DNA from: Aphis gossypii
Taxonomy: Eukaryota; Arthropoda; Insecta; Hemiptera; Aphididae
Assembly (NCBI RefSeq): GCF_020184175.1
Contig: NC_065531.1
Span: 78,958,604-79,022,603 of the forward strand
Length of the DNA: 64,000 nt
Direction: 5' to 3'
Both the position numbers and the translations under genes were made by a program. Positions 12,901 to 24,099 of the stretch are shown here, one piece after another (position 1 is the first letter of the stretch; each line of letters starts with the position of its first letter). The notes beneath the pieces are model-generated. The model saw only the letters and a list, made by a program, of their open reading frames with translations. It was not told the DNA's origin and did no database searches.

Positions 12901-13482
12901 TAGCAGATTTTGGTATGTTCAATGTTGTTTCTAGTAAATTTTTTAATGTTTCCTAACTTATTAATTATTTTTTGCTAAGTTAATATTTGTTTTTTTTTTT
13001 GAACAGTTTAATTAATATTGAAAAAATTTCAGATTTGTCAAGGTTGAGTAGCCGTTGTGTTAAACTAATTGAATTAGACATTAGTGATAGCTTAGCTATT
13101 ACTGCGAGTAGTTTGGATAAAGTCTTAGAGACAAACCATGAATTGAAAGTGTTGTCTATTAATCGCTGTTATAATATTGATCAGCCCAGACTTTTAAAGT
13201 AAGAAATCTTAATGGTCTGAAATAAAACAATATTACCTTTTACAATAATTACAATTATGTTTCAGTTTAACGGAACTTAACAGAAGGAGAAACAACTGTA
13301 TTATGAAATTGTACGTGGTGAATTGTATGGGCCTACAGCCTGGCCGAATATTGACTGATATAGCTTATAACCCAGATTTGATTTTGGATATTAATCCAGG
13401 GGTTTTCTCTGGTATTAGCCGTCCAAAACTGGCTCATAATGAAAATACTATTTGGGAAATCCCTGCTATTGTAGACTGTTAA
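9955..13482 (+). CDS. SKP2-like F-box and leucine-rich-repeat protein
   Basis: Coding exons are 9955-9995, 10064-10187, 11288-11360, 11423-11646, 11761-11797, 11870-12047, 12785-12912, 13033-13198 and 13266-13482. They join in phase to 395 residues. An acceptor (TTTCAG) lies just before the ATG, so the first exon is noncoding and further upstream. An N-terminal basic tail (SKQSKRSRYLYP) leads to an F-box at about residues 80-125 (DTLPEEIVLKIF, then VCQKWRRISYDESLWQ). Leucine-rich repeats follow (NLIKLSLENC, NLKVLNLAS, NLEELNVSW, IKRLNISG, KLIELDISDS, ELKVLSINRCY). SKP2 is the substrate-recognition subunit of the SCF ubiquitin ligase, which removes cell-cycle inhibitors in the nucleus. F-box text, repeat spacing and length (human about 424 residues) fit SKP2 better than other FBXL proteins. 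A hAT-type MITE sits in the 10188-11287 intron. A possible poly(A) signal is at 13800. Confidence 0.88.
10317..10324. repeat. 8-bp target-site duplication, left copy
   Basis: GTTTAATG lies directly before the MITE; ATTTAATG follows it. Seven of eight bases match, as expected for an aged 8-bp hAT duplication. Confidence 0.7.
10325..10586. mobile_element. 262-bp hAT-type MITE in SKP2 intron
   Basis: The element begins CAGTGGCGGCTATCTTAG and ends CTAAATAGCCACCACTG. The left end and the reverse complement of the right end match imperfectly over about 38 bases, including a shared AGGTGCTCA. It is flanked by a near-perfect 8-bp duplication. It has no open frame; the middle is A/T runs and ACCCACC-rich text. 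TIR start CAGTG and an 8-bp duplication are hAT features. It could be cut out of the pre-mRNA with its intron. Confidence 0.8.
10587..10594. repeat. 8-bp target-site duplication, right copy
   Basis: ATTTAATG directly after the MITE, differing at one base from the left copy at 10317. Confidence 0.7.
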
Positions 13483-15709
13483 TACTTTATTCAAGGTATA
13501 ATTATTAATGTTCCATTGCCAATATACTGTGATTTAAGTTGTTACATACCATTAGAATAGTTATATTCATCTTTTTATTAATTCCAATAATCTTGGAAAA
13601 TTAACTATTATTATTATTAATTATATAACTATTAATATTATTGATTATGTTGGGTAAATATTTATGTCTTATGATTTTTAATTTGGATATTTAAAACATA
13701 AAAATACATCTTGACTGATTGTTTTTTTTTAAATTATTTAGTTGATAAAACAAAAGGATTTTATCATTAAAGTGTTTAATTTATAAGAATGTTATTTTAA
13801 ATAAAACAAATTTAATTTACTAAATTTATTATTTAATTGATTATTATATTTGTATACTAATTAAAGTATATAACTTATGATTTTAATAAATTATATTTAT
13901 CAATGAGAAATTGAAAAAAAATTTTTTAATGTTTTTTTATTTTATTATTAGTTTTGTTAAAATATATATGTAGGTATTCATAAATGTTATTAAAAAGTTA
14001 GAAAACGGTTATGTACACGGGTAATTTTTAATTATTATGTGTTTATCAGTTATTAATTAACTTTAATTTATTTAAACCATACAGATAGTCTAATAACAAT
14101 ATAATTTGTATACAAAATCATATATGAATTTAAAAAACAAAACTTTATTTAAAAAAACCATCAACGTCATATATTTATGCCATTTTCATTAGTTAAAGAC
14201 TATTAATGAAATGGTTGTTTTTAAAAACAATTAAGATAATCCAAAACATCTTAATTTATATAAAATTACATTAATTAATATAATTTATTAGTATTGACAA
14301 TAATTAAAGTGCTATCTGTACATTTTTTTTTTTGGTTAACTTTATAAGTTATTGTCTAATAATTTCTTTCTTCTCTCTTAATATATATAATAATATATCT
14401 AATTAAAAAAATTATATGAAAAATAATAGAAGTTCTCTTAATAGTACTAAATTGTAGTCTTTATTTCTACCAAATTGATAGAATAGAATTTTATCATATT
14501 CTAAAAAAAAAAAAACTATCGATGGTAGTCTTCGGATAATAGAAAGTAAGGATTAACTGTTATTCTAATAATGTGTAAAAAGCTTCCAAGATTTAATGAT
14601 TATTTTTAAATTATTGCGTAGTTTGTAAATTTTGGATGAAATTAGGGTTTTTTTTTAAAAAAAATATCACCAATAAAATGTTTATATTAACATTAAATGT
14701 ATGGATACAATTGTTGTTAATATACATTTTAAGTTCAAATGATATGTAATGAAATTATATTTCGTTGTTGTAATTCAAAATACATCATTTTTAGGGGTTT
14801 TAAATATTCTGCACATAGAACTGCAATGAATAGTAAAATTATCAACACTTATATACAACTTTAAACTATTTAAACTTAAATGTGATCACACTGTTCTACA
14901 ATATATTGGTGTTGAATTATAAGCTATTAATTTGTTGTTTTTGGAAAAAGTTAGTTCAACCTACAGTATAATCAATAATATTGATTTTATGATATACATA
15001 ATCACAATAATAATATATACATACAATTAATAATATTAATATATCTTTTCATAATAATTATTAATAAAATATATGCAATTTTTCATTAAAAATTAGAATT
15101 AACTCAACCTATCTTATGGAAAATAGTATGTTAAATTCCTAACATCAATATAAAATTTATGTATAATAATTAAACAGACTAGTAAAATAATTTGATAGAT
15201 TATTTCCACAAAGAATCATTTTTCTTTAATATATACAATGATTTATCATTGAACTTAACAGATTCAATATAGTATACATATTATACAGTAGAGTGGATTC
15301 TACAATAATTTTTTTGGTTTCATTTAACACTTATCAGTCAATTTAAATGTTTTAAAATTCTTTAATTGTCTTTTATTGATGTATTCGTGAAACCAGAAGT
15401 TTTGAAAAATTGTAAGTTAAATTGTCAAAATATTCAAATACTTAACAAAATGTTTGGAATTAGAATAGAAGTAAAGAAATTTGGTAATTATGTAATCATT
15501 TAAATGAAAAAAAAAAAATAAAAAAAATATACTATGTAATATTAAACACAAAAAATGTAATTGCCAATATTTATTTAGTTGTAAATTGTAGCATATTATT
15601 AATTTATTGTTAACAACCAAATAACTGATAGGACTTTTTTAATTGTTCTTATAATGTTATATAACAATTAAATATTTTCTAAAATCCATCCATCATATGT
15701 ATGAGGATT
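13483..15709. other. Convergent intergenic region between SKP2-like gene and eIF3g
   Basis: Very AT-rich, with no coding exon. It should hold both 3' UTRs. An AATAAA at 13800-13805 could serve the SKP2-like gene. TTTATT at 15603-15608 (AATAAA on the minus strand), 102 nt past the eIF3g stop, and another at 15372-15377 could serve eIF3g. Confidence 0.5.
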
Positions 15710-16627
15710 TTATGCAGCTTTATAGTTATTTGTTGACCAACCAACATTCAGGATTAAATGATCATAACCATAACCATGCAAGCCCTTGATGGCTCTTTCG
15801 GCATCTAGTTTAGATTTGAAATTCACAAACGCATACCCTTTACATGCGCCTGTAACCTTATTGGAAGCCAAGTAAATTCGAGCAATCTGCCCAAACTTGT
15901 TGACTAGTTCACTCAAATCTGCTTCAGATGTGCTCTCTGAAAGATTTTCAATACGAATGGCTGGCACCTCATCATAACCTCGCGAATATGGATCTCGTTT
16001 TCCTGCAGTATTTGTAGCTCCTTCTCTTGCCGAAGGCGGAATATAAGGCCTAAACAGTACGATGATTAAACAAAAAATGATAAATGTACAATGTGCATAA
16101 GGCATAACTAAATCAACTAACCTGTTAGTTCCGGTATTCTTTTCGGGTTCAGATATCTTCTCTTGCACTAATTTCTTGTCCTCAACAACCAACCCAGTCC
16201 CTTTGAGATGACATGAGAAAGACCAATGTTCGCCGCCGCATGTACGACACTTGATGTTCATGTTTACATTCTTCAGTTTGTCTAATGGATTTTCCTCTGC
16301 TTTGTCACCGTCTTTGCCAGTCAAGAATTGCATCTGTATCTCTTCGGCAGGTATAGTAGTCGCAATATTTGGCCCAGGCTTGTCATTGCGCGAGTCGCCG
16401 AACTTGGGCCACGTCTTTCGCTCCGCTATTGTTTTAGAGACCAGCCGTTTTTCAATTTTGTAGGTGCGCACCACCTTTTCTTTCTTGTCGTCCTTGTTCC
16501 ACCGGTATTCTGTTATAATACGGCTGTTTCCCACTTGTTCAGTTTTTGACTGCGGCAGCGTCGTTTTCTCCAAGTGATCCTCGACCTCATCCGCCCAACT
16601 TACCTTGATCAAGTCTTTGGTGTGCAT
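15710..16627 (-). CDS. eIF3g: Eukaryotic translation initiation factor 3 subunit G
   Basis: Two coding exons, 16122-16627 and 15710-16049, give 281 residues. The start MHTKDLIKVSWADEVE is typical of eIF3g. The N-terminal half carries a zinc-knuckle-like CxxCxxxHxxxxC (CRTCGGEHWSFSC) near residues 127-139 and a PYIPPSAR linker. The C-terminal half is an RRM with RNP2 (IRIENL) and RNP1 (KGYAFVNF). eIF3g is a cytoplasmic eIF3 subunit that aids scanning and reinitiation. A 63-nt 5' UTR intron (16628-16690) has a clean donor AAAA|GTAAGT and acceptor TTATAG directly before the ATG. The 72-nt coding intron has no stop and a length divisible by three, so the frame stays open if it is retained. It lies head to head with CHERP and tail to tail with SKP2. 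Confidence 0.93.
   Translation of the reverse strand: MHTKDLIKVSWADEVEDHLEKTTLPQSKTEQVGNSRIITEYRWNKDDKKEKVVRTYKIEKRLVSKTIAERKTWPKFGDSRNDKPGPNIATTIPAEEIQMQFLTGKDGDKAEENPLDKLKNVNMNIKCRTCGGEHWSFSCHLKGTGLVVEDKKLVQEKISEPEKNTGTNRLVDLVMPYAHCTFIIFCLIIVLFRPYIPPSAREGATNTAGKRDPYSRGYDEVPAIRIENLSESTSEADLSELVNKFGQIARIYLASNKVTGACKGYAFVNFKSKLDAERAIKGLHGYGYDHLILNVGWSTNNYKAA
16050..16121 (-). other. 72-nt stop-free, frame-keeping intron of eIF3g
   Basis: On the minus strand the intron starts GTTAGTTG and ends CTGTTTAG. Its length is divisible by three and it has no stop in the eIF3g frame. Read through, it gives 24 residues including FIIFCLIIVLF, because the pyrimidine tract encodes Phe, Ile and Leu. Splicing restores the conserved junction from TNR to PYIPPSAR, so removal is the normal state. 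Confidence 0.8.
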
Positions 16628-16690
16628 CTATAAGTAATAACAAAATGCGACGATTAGAATAGCGCGGCGAATAGTTTTCGCGATACTTAC

Positions 16691-17326
16691 TTTTCTGATA
16701 CGTTCGATCGGAGATAGGGAAATTGATGCCTATCGCACTCTGCGAGAAGGAAAATCAAAGTCGAAGACTTTGACGAAAAACGGAAAAAAATTAAAAAAAA
16801 GTAAAGAAAGTAAACATCGCGTCGTTCTGTTATCAATAGAACGCTCCTCGTGAGTCGTGGATCCAAACCGGGCAAACGCGCCTTGGTTACTAACACTGCA
16901 CCACTGACCACTTGTCGACGGTTGGCGACGCTGTGATTTCGAATTTATCGCGATTCCTGACGGACCGACGAAGGCTGACGAATGTTTTTGGACGGTAAAG
17001 CCGATGTCGTAATGGTAGGGGGAAATACTTCCCTATACCCTAATCCCAACGAAAATTAATTTTGTAAACAAACCGCGTCTTGAACTCCGAAGTCCGGTGA
17101 TTCGAGCGACGAAGACTCCTCGCCAAAGAGAGTTAATCGATTTATCTTCTAGAATTTCTCACTGTGTCGACAACGATTGCACTAAAGAAGGTATACGCAT
17201 TGGAACATTTAGAACCACGCAATCGAAATTCGACGATGTGCTCTCACCGAAGTCGCCGTGTCGCATTCAGTTGATTCTTGTAGACGCGAACTCCTCTTGT
17301 GTCGATATTTGGCTAATTAGCCGATA
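16691..17326. promoter_or_regulatory. Shared divergent upstream region of eIF3g and CHERP
   Basis: The eIF3g 5' noncoding exon ends at the donor 16691/16690 on the minus strand, and the CHERP ATG is at 17327 on the plus strand. The 0.6 kb between is richer in G, C and CpG than its surroundings and holds both transcription starts, with no clear TATA box. A short upstream ATG (17017, ATGGTAGGGGGA) precedes CHERP. Bidirectional promoter use is inferred from geometry. Confidence 0.6.
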
Positions 17327-20300
17327 ATGGACGTACCTCCACCTCCAGAAGGTAAAATCTCGACAGACAGTGATGAAAAGGAAGCGGGACAACTCGTTTT
17401 ATTTTTTTTCGTTTTTTTTTTTTTTTAATTTTTTGTTTAACTACTTCTCGTAGATCAGGAATTGCGCACGATCATCGACAAGTTGGCCGTGTTCGTCGCG
17501 CGCAATGGACCTGATTTTGAACAAATGACCAAGACCAAACAAAAGGATAACCCGAAGTTTGAGTTTCTGTTCGGGGGCCGTTACTATGATTATTACCTGC
17601 GTAAAGTGGCTACAGAACAATCGAGTGAGTAGTGTTCGAAGACATGCCAACAAGCTATTACTAGTTTTAGGCACTATTGACACTATTATCTATATACAAG
17701 CAGTTTGTGCAATCTATTTTTTTTCTTTTCAAATTTTTAAAAGTCGATACCCAAACACAAACAGAGACACTGTTTGTAAATGACGATTGTTTACACTTCG
17801 TTAGTTATTGTGTGTACCTAGTAATTCATTATTAAGGTGTCATCTTTGTGGATTTTATTACTGTAGTTAATGACATAGTTTCGGTTGAACTATTCACAAA
17901 TTTAATGTCGTTATTTATAACCTAACAACCTAACTTAAAACACATTTTTTTTGTCTTGAAATTATTTAGTATTAAATCAAAACAGTGTCAGAGAAATAGC
18001 TCAAGCCGCTGTAGCAAATAATTCAGTTAGTTCACAACAATTAAACATGGCTGCTGCAGCAGCACAATGGTTAAATTTAAACCAAGCAAATGATTGTCAG
18101 CCATCAGTAGTTACCATGGAATCTTTGAATGCTCAACAAGCAAATCTGCAGCAACAAATTGCTCAGGCAGAGCAAAATTTTAACTCTCAACTTATGGTAA
18201 GAAATGAAATAAAATATATAATATAAAAGATTTTGAATAATATTTCAGTACCTATAAATTAATGTTAATAGATGCTGGCCCAGCAGCAACAAGTAGCTAC
18301 TGAAGATAAAATACTCTCTGAACAGCGAGAATATATTAATTCTGAAGCTGCAGCTAATGATTTATCACTGGTTGAATTGTCGTCTGTACTCGAACCAATT
18401 ATTAAAGGATGTACTAAAGATGCGATAGCTAATGGTAAATCATGGATAATGAAACAAACAGCTAGTGAACGCAAAGTTGATGTAATCACCCAATATTTAC
18501 TTATGGAGTAAGTGAAATACCATCCTTATTGACCATTTATCTATAATATAATTGTAATTTTAAATACTGTTCTTTAATGCAGAGTGATGGATCCGAATGC
18601 AGAATTTTCAAAACAATTACATTTAATATATTTAGTAAATGACACAGTTCATCACTGGTAAGATTAATTGATTGTTATTTTAATTAATAATTAAAACTTT
18701 TTTATATTTTTTATAAAAACCAAAGTATTCGCAAGTCAGAAAAAATATTGAAAACATCACTTGAATCGATCATTGTACCAATGTTTTGCTCGGCAATGAT
18801 GAGGGCAAATGATGATCAAAAATCTAAACTTAGCAAAGTATAATTTTATCCATTAACGCTTACTATGATAATTTTACATAATATTTAAATTTGTATTATA
18901 ATCAATAGCTATTAAGTTTATGGGAAACAAAAAATCATTATTTTCCTGAAACTATAATGGAGCGATTGAAAAATCCTGATAGATCAATGGTAGAATACAA
19001 GAGCAACCTATTGGAAAAGCATAGAGATGCTGTCAATCAGCTCAACATGATCATGAATAGTACATTACAAAATTATCGTAGCCAACATCAATCATTTCTA
19101 GCACATTGTAACAATCAGATACAGGTAATACTATAATTATTAAAAATAGAATATCTTATAAAAACTTCACTACCTGGTTCACTTTAAACATTATGTGCAT
19201 ACAAAGTCACTGATGTAGGTAAAACAAAGTAATAAACCAAATCTTAATCGAGAAATGAAAAAAATGTGTTGTAGCTTTTGTTAAGTATTTACAAAACTAT
19301 TCGTTGGACGTATGAGAATTTTTTTTTTTTATCCAAAATTAGTACCTACAACATGACCATATTAAATTAAATTTTTTTAATTCCTATACAAGAATAGTTT
19401 TTGTAGGTATATATTAAATTTATATTTACATGTATATTTATATTAATTATTTGTATAATATTATATTCAACCTTTCTTTCATAAGTCATTTTTTATTGGG
19501 AATTCGATTATTTTAGAGTATAGAAAACCAAAAACGTTCGCTAGAACAACAAAAACAAAGGGTAACTCCTCTTTCAATTCCTCCAGCTCAAGGTAAGCGC
19601 ACATCTGATTTAAAAAATGGACATTTTACACATTTTATGCAAAATAAAAGTTCAAATATTTACCATAAAAGTTTATGTTCAAACACAAGGTTTCAAAACT
19701 ATATATTTTAAAACTCATCACTTGAAACTTTCATTTTATTTTAACAGATTAATTAAGATTGTGTTTTTATTAGATAAACTGTAGATATTTTGATAATTTC
19801 TTATTTTAGATTTGAAGTGTAGTATGATCTACCTACTTTAGATAAATTTGATTAATTTTCCCCATAACTGATACATTTATTTTAGTACTCATAAATGATG
19901 ATAAAGATTCTTTTAAATATATATTTTTAAGCTTTACTTTCTTATATAATAAAATCAACATCAAGAACCTATTTCTCAACATTTTTTTTTAACTGTTTTA
20001 AGTTTGAATTTTTTTTTTTTTTTAATTAAGAACATTTTTCTGCTTTTTTTTACAATTTTCAGAAATTATCTAAATTCTTAAACAAATTAATAGTTATCAA
20101 TTGATTGATTAGTGATACTAGGATATTAGAATAATAGTAAATATTTACTTTTTAGTTTTTTCTCACATAACTATCAAATACAGTACCTTATATTATAAAT
20201 GTAACTTATGTTGGACATATTTGTCTATTGATTGCATTATTATTTAATGATAAACAAATAAACATAATATATATACACACACACTTATATAAATTATTTT

Positions 20301-22703
20301 ATTTATATATATAATATATATTGTATATTATATGTATTGGATTTATTAGTTTTTTCTTATTAATTTTTTTTATACATTTTTGTGGCACATTTGTTCTAGT
20401 ATGTGTTTGGTATTTTTTATTTTACAGTTTAAATTCTATTTTGTACTTTTAGTGTTAAAATAGGTATTATTTTACAATTTTTAAGGATTGTTAAGTTTAT
20501 TCATTAATTATTATATTTAATATTTGATAATTATTATATATGGGGGTAGTTAAATTCTCATATTTAAAATATAATATCAATAATTTTCGCAAATTTATAC
20601 ATTGAATTGATTTTTCTTTTTATGCTATATAATATTAAATAATTTAATCATATATTTATTGACTATAAAATTCTAATTCATTTTAATATTGATATGTATT
20701 TTTGGTTTAATAAAGTTTATAGTACATAGATAATAAAGTATTCTTCTACAACTAATGGTATTTATACTTTATCGTGATTTATTACTTAATAATCCCAAAG
20801 AACTATATCAACATAATTTTAACGTTTGATTGAACCTATAATAAGTTTTTTTTACCTGTTATCCTATAGGTTTCATTTTTCTTGAAATTTGTTTAATATC
20901 TCCTAATGAAAGTAGTAAATGTATTGTATTTATATATAATATATATATATATATATTATAATCATTATTGTAATGGAAACCTTGTGTACATATTCTCTTA
21001 ATTTTATATTGTTTCCCCTTTAGAACCATTTCTCTTTTGTTTTTTTGTTTAGACGACACAAATCGACAGCATTTTAATGAAGGTCGTTTACCTTCACCTC
21101 CTCCATACCAAAATAATATGTCTGGGTATATGCAAGCGGACCAACAAAATTATTCTCATCAAACAGATAATGGATATCAGCAAGATGATCACTATGGACA
21201 GCCTATGCAAAATTGTATGCAACAACCTCCCTCTATGTATAACAGACCTCCGCCACCATTTAACCAACCTCCGCCCAATATACATTTGCAACCTCCACGT
21301 AAGTATAGAAATCAAATATGAAATAATTTTCATCACTGTATACTAACATAAAAATATTATTCACTGAAGCTTCAATGGAATTACCTGATCTGAGTCGACC
21401 ACCACCAAATTTTATACAAAACAATTTTCCTTTACCACCTGTTCAGCCAGATATTACGGCAGATGACTTACTTCCTTCATTGCCATACTATGAACTTCCA
21501 GCTGGCCTTATGGTGCCATTAGTTAAAGTTTGTTTAAAATAAATAAATATAAATATATGTATATTTAATATGTTAGTATGTATGTATTTAATTGTATTTT
21601 ACTTATACATGATGGTATTTCATTCAGTTGGAAGATAGCAATTATAAACCTTTAGATCCAGATACAATTAGATTACCACCGCCAGCTCCACCTACAGATC
21701 GCTTGTTAGAGGCAGTCAAAGCCTTTTATATGCCTCCAGGACATTTTGCTCCTCGTGATAGGTAAATATTTGTGTACAAAAAATTTAATACAATTATTCA
21801 ACTTGTGATTTTTGTATTAGTGATGGTTGGGAAAAACTTGGTTTATATGAATACTACAAAGCCAAACATTCTGCAAAAAAACAAAAAGAAGATGATATTG
21901 CCGATAATATAAGAGAAAAATCAAAGTCACCATCTCCAATTGTATTACCTTCATTGAAAGATAAATCGCCAGTTCGAAAAAAGCGTTATAGAAGGTTAGA
22001 TAAATTAAACTAAAAATAAAAACCATAAATCATTATGTAAATTATTGCTTTAGTCGTAGTCGAAGCCCAAAACCACGCAGTCCAACAAGACGTGTTATAA
22101 ACAAAAAAAGCAGTCCACCACCAACACCTAACCGTAGTCGTCGAAGACGTTCTCCGTCTAGATCACCATCACCTTCTCCACCTTCATCTCAACGAAGTCC
22201 TACACCGCCTTCATTTGGGGGGTAAGTAATATATGAATAATTTTATTTTTAAATAATATTAATTATTTATTTAAATCATTTTAGAACTGGTTTTGGTAAA
22301 ACTGCCCAAGAACGCCTGGATGAGTCAAATAAAGGTCATCAGCTTCTAAAAAAAATGGGTTGGGGTGGTGCTGGATTGGGTTCAAAAGAACAAGGTATCG
22401 ACACACCAATCAGCGGTGGTGACGTAAGTAAAAAGATGATAGAAAAATGTTTTGTACTAAATGTTAAATTATATATTTTTATTGTTATTGACAAATCGGT
22501 ACTTAATATTACATAAAATTATATTGATCTGTGGCTTTGTGTTGGTCGTCATTATAAATTAGGTCCGAGATAGGACTGATCAATATAAGGGTGTGGGAAT
22601 CAGTTTGAATGATCCATACGAGAACTTCAGAAAGAACAAAGGCAAGGCGTTCATACATAGGATGCGTACGAGAGCAGAAGAACGAATGGAAGGAAATGTG
22701 TAG
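17327..22703 (+). CDS. CHERP: Calcium homeostasis endoplasmic reticulum protein (CHERP) homologue
   Basis: Fifteen coding exons: 17327-17351, 17454-17624, 17970-18196, 18272-18507, 18583-18657, 18726-18837, 18909-19124, 19517-19592, 21053-21298, 21370-21527, 21628-21761, 21821-21994, 22054-22221, 22285-22423, 22563-22703. They join in phase to 765 residues. Order: short MDVPPPPE start; SURP module (LRTIIDKLAVFVARNGPDFE, then KFEFLFGGRYYDYY) near residues 10-60; Ala/Gln-rich coil; CID-type RNA polymerase CTD-interacting domain at about 150-290 (LVELSSVLEPIIKGCTKDAI, QLHLIYLVNDTVHHC); proline-rich stretch; arginine-serine stretch (RSRSPKPRS); C-terminal G-patch (GHQLLKKMGWGGAGLGSKEQ). CHERP is a U2 snRNP-associated splicing regulator, first named for ER calcium effects; the domains support the nuclear role. 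Intron 8 (1.46 kb) is the only long one. Possible poly(A) signals are at 23684 and 24073. Confidence 0.93.
20936..20960. repeat. AT dinucleotide run in CHERP intron 8
   Basis: A short (AT)n run lies in the long intron. Similar runs are at about 23,950-23,972 and 56,825-56,850. They are ordinary microsatellites. Confidence 0.6.
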
Positions 22704-24099
22704 GTATAGAGTTTATCAATTTGATACAGTAATGTATATAATATCATTGATTATAGTTAATCGTCAATGGTAATATTATTTGTATAGGGCATTTTGGAAA
22801 TATTTAATCATTTAACTTAAAATCATAACAATTCCATTCAAAAAAATCACTAACTTTTTTTCTTATTAAATAATATAAATTATAGTGACTTTTATAAATG
22901 TTTAAGCCAAATACCATATTTCGTGTTTTTCCTAACATACTCATAACTCACTTTAAAACTGAATAATCGTAAAAAAACAACAAACATAGATGTGTTACCA
23001 TCAAGTTTTATAATTGGTCAATTCATTTTAAATGTGATCAGCTTAGTGTTAATTTTCTATATACTTGTAAGACGAAGGCAACACATACCAATGTTGCGTC
23101 CTCTTAAAATTACTAAAAATTAATGTTATAAAATTGGATTTTTATTATTTATTTACCTGTGTAGTATAACTATCAATGGTTTATGGAGTATATGATTTAA
23201 ATTATACATTATTTTAAATTCATTGCTTTAAGTGTTTGAGTAGGTTAAATTAACCTTAAATACGTTAAGTTAGCATTTTTATTAGTATAACTGATAAGAT
23301 ATATTTTTGGAATCATGAATTTATGATTCAACTAATCTTGAATTTAATTCTTATTAATAATTATTCCTATTGTTTATTTACTATAAATGTTTTTGTCTAC
23401 CTGTATTTGAGATTTGTCTTAAACATCTCACGCCAGTCTATTGTTTCAGGTGAACAATGTCCAGTTTATATTATTTGTTATTGGTAAATGTTATTTGGTA
23501 AAATGCCTTTATGTCTGTAGAGATATGGCTAAAACTCGTATTGCGAATATATATATATATTTTTAGTAATAACATTTTAGCATACGGACAGAAAAACACC
23601 GTAAAGAACAACATTCAGAAATTATCTACTACTTTGTGAATATTATTATTTACCATATCTTATATTTTATTTATAACAAAATCAATAAACCAAAAAAAAA
23701 AAAATATTATGTTATGTTAAACATTATTATTGATAAAATACTCACGGAAACATTCTGAGTACATTTAATAATAACTGGATTGAACTGTAATAATTGTATA
23801 AAATTTAAGTAAATGACATAGACTTTTGTTAAAAAACCATTATTATATTAATGAATTGATAGACTATAGATGTACGATTGTTTTTTCAATAACTGTTGTG
23901 CATCTCTTGTCAAAATAATTTAAATATTTATGTAAAATAATATATGTATGTATATATATATATATATATATTATTTTATATACATACACATATGTGTATT
24001 ATTTTTTTGTTGTTTAAATTGAGTTACTACAAATAGTGTTTTCTGTATAGCTACGATTTTTATACAAAATGTAATAAACTAAATATCAATTATAATTTT
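22704..24099 (+). other. CHERP 3' UTR and downstream DNA
   Basis: No coding sequence. It contains a half copy of the fold-back repeat (22938-23113). AATAAA occurs at 23684-23689, followed shortly by an A run, and again at 24073-24078. The first would give a 3' UTR of about 1 kb. Confidence 0.4.
22938..23113. repeat. Half copy of the 30.65-kb fold-back element
   Basis: From ATAACTCACTTT to GTAAGACGAAGGCAACAC and GTTGCGTCCTCTTAAAA it follows, with many differences, the right arm of the fold-back element at 30650-31076. The other arm is not seen. It lies in the probable 3' UTR of CHERP. Confidence 0.55.

Noticed and set aside
21077..21346. Long frames on both strands over CHERP exon 9
   Set aside because: They are shadows of the proline- and glutamine-rich CHERP exon in other frames.
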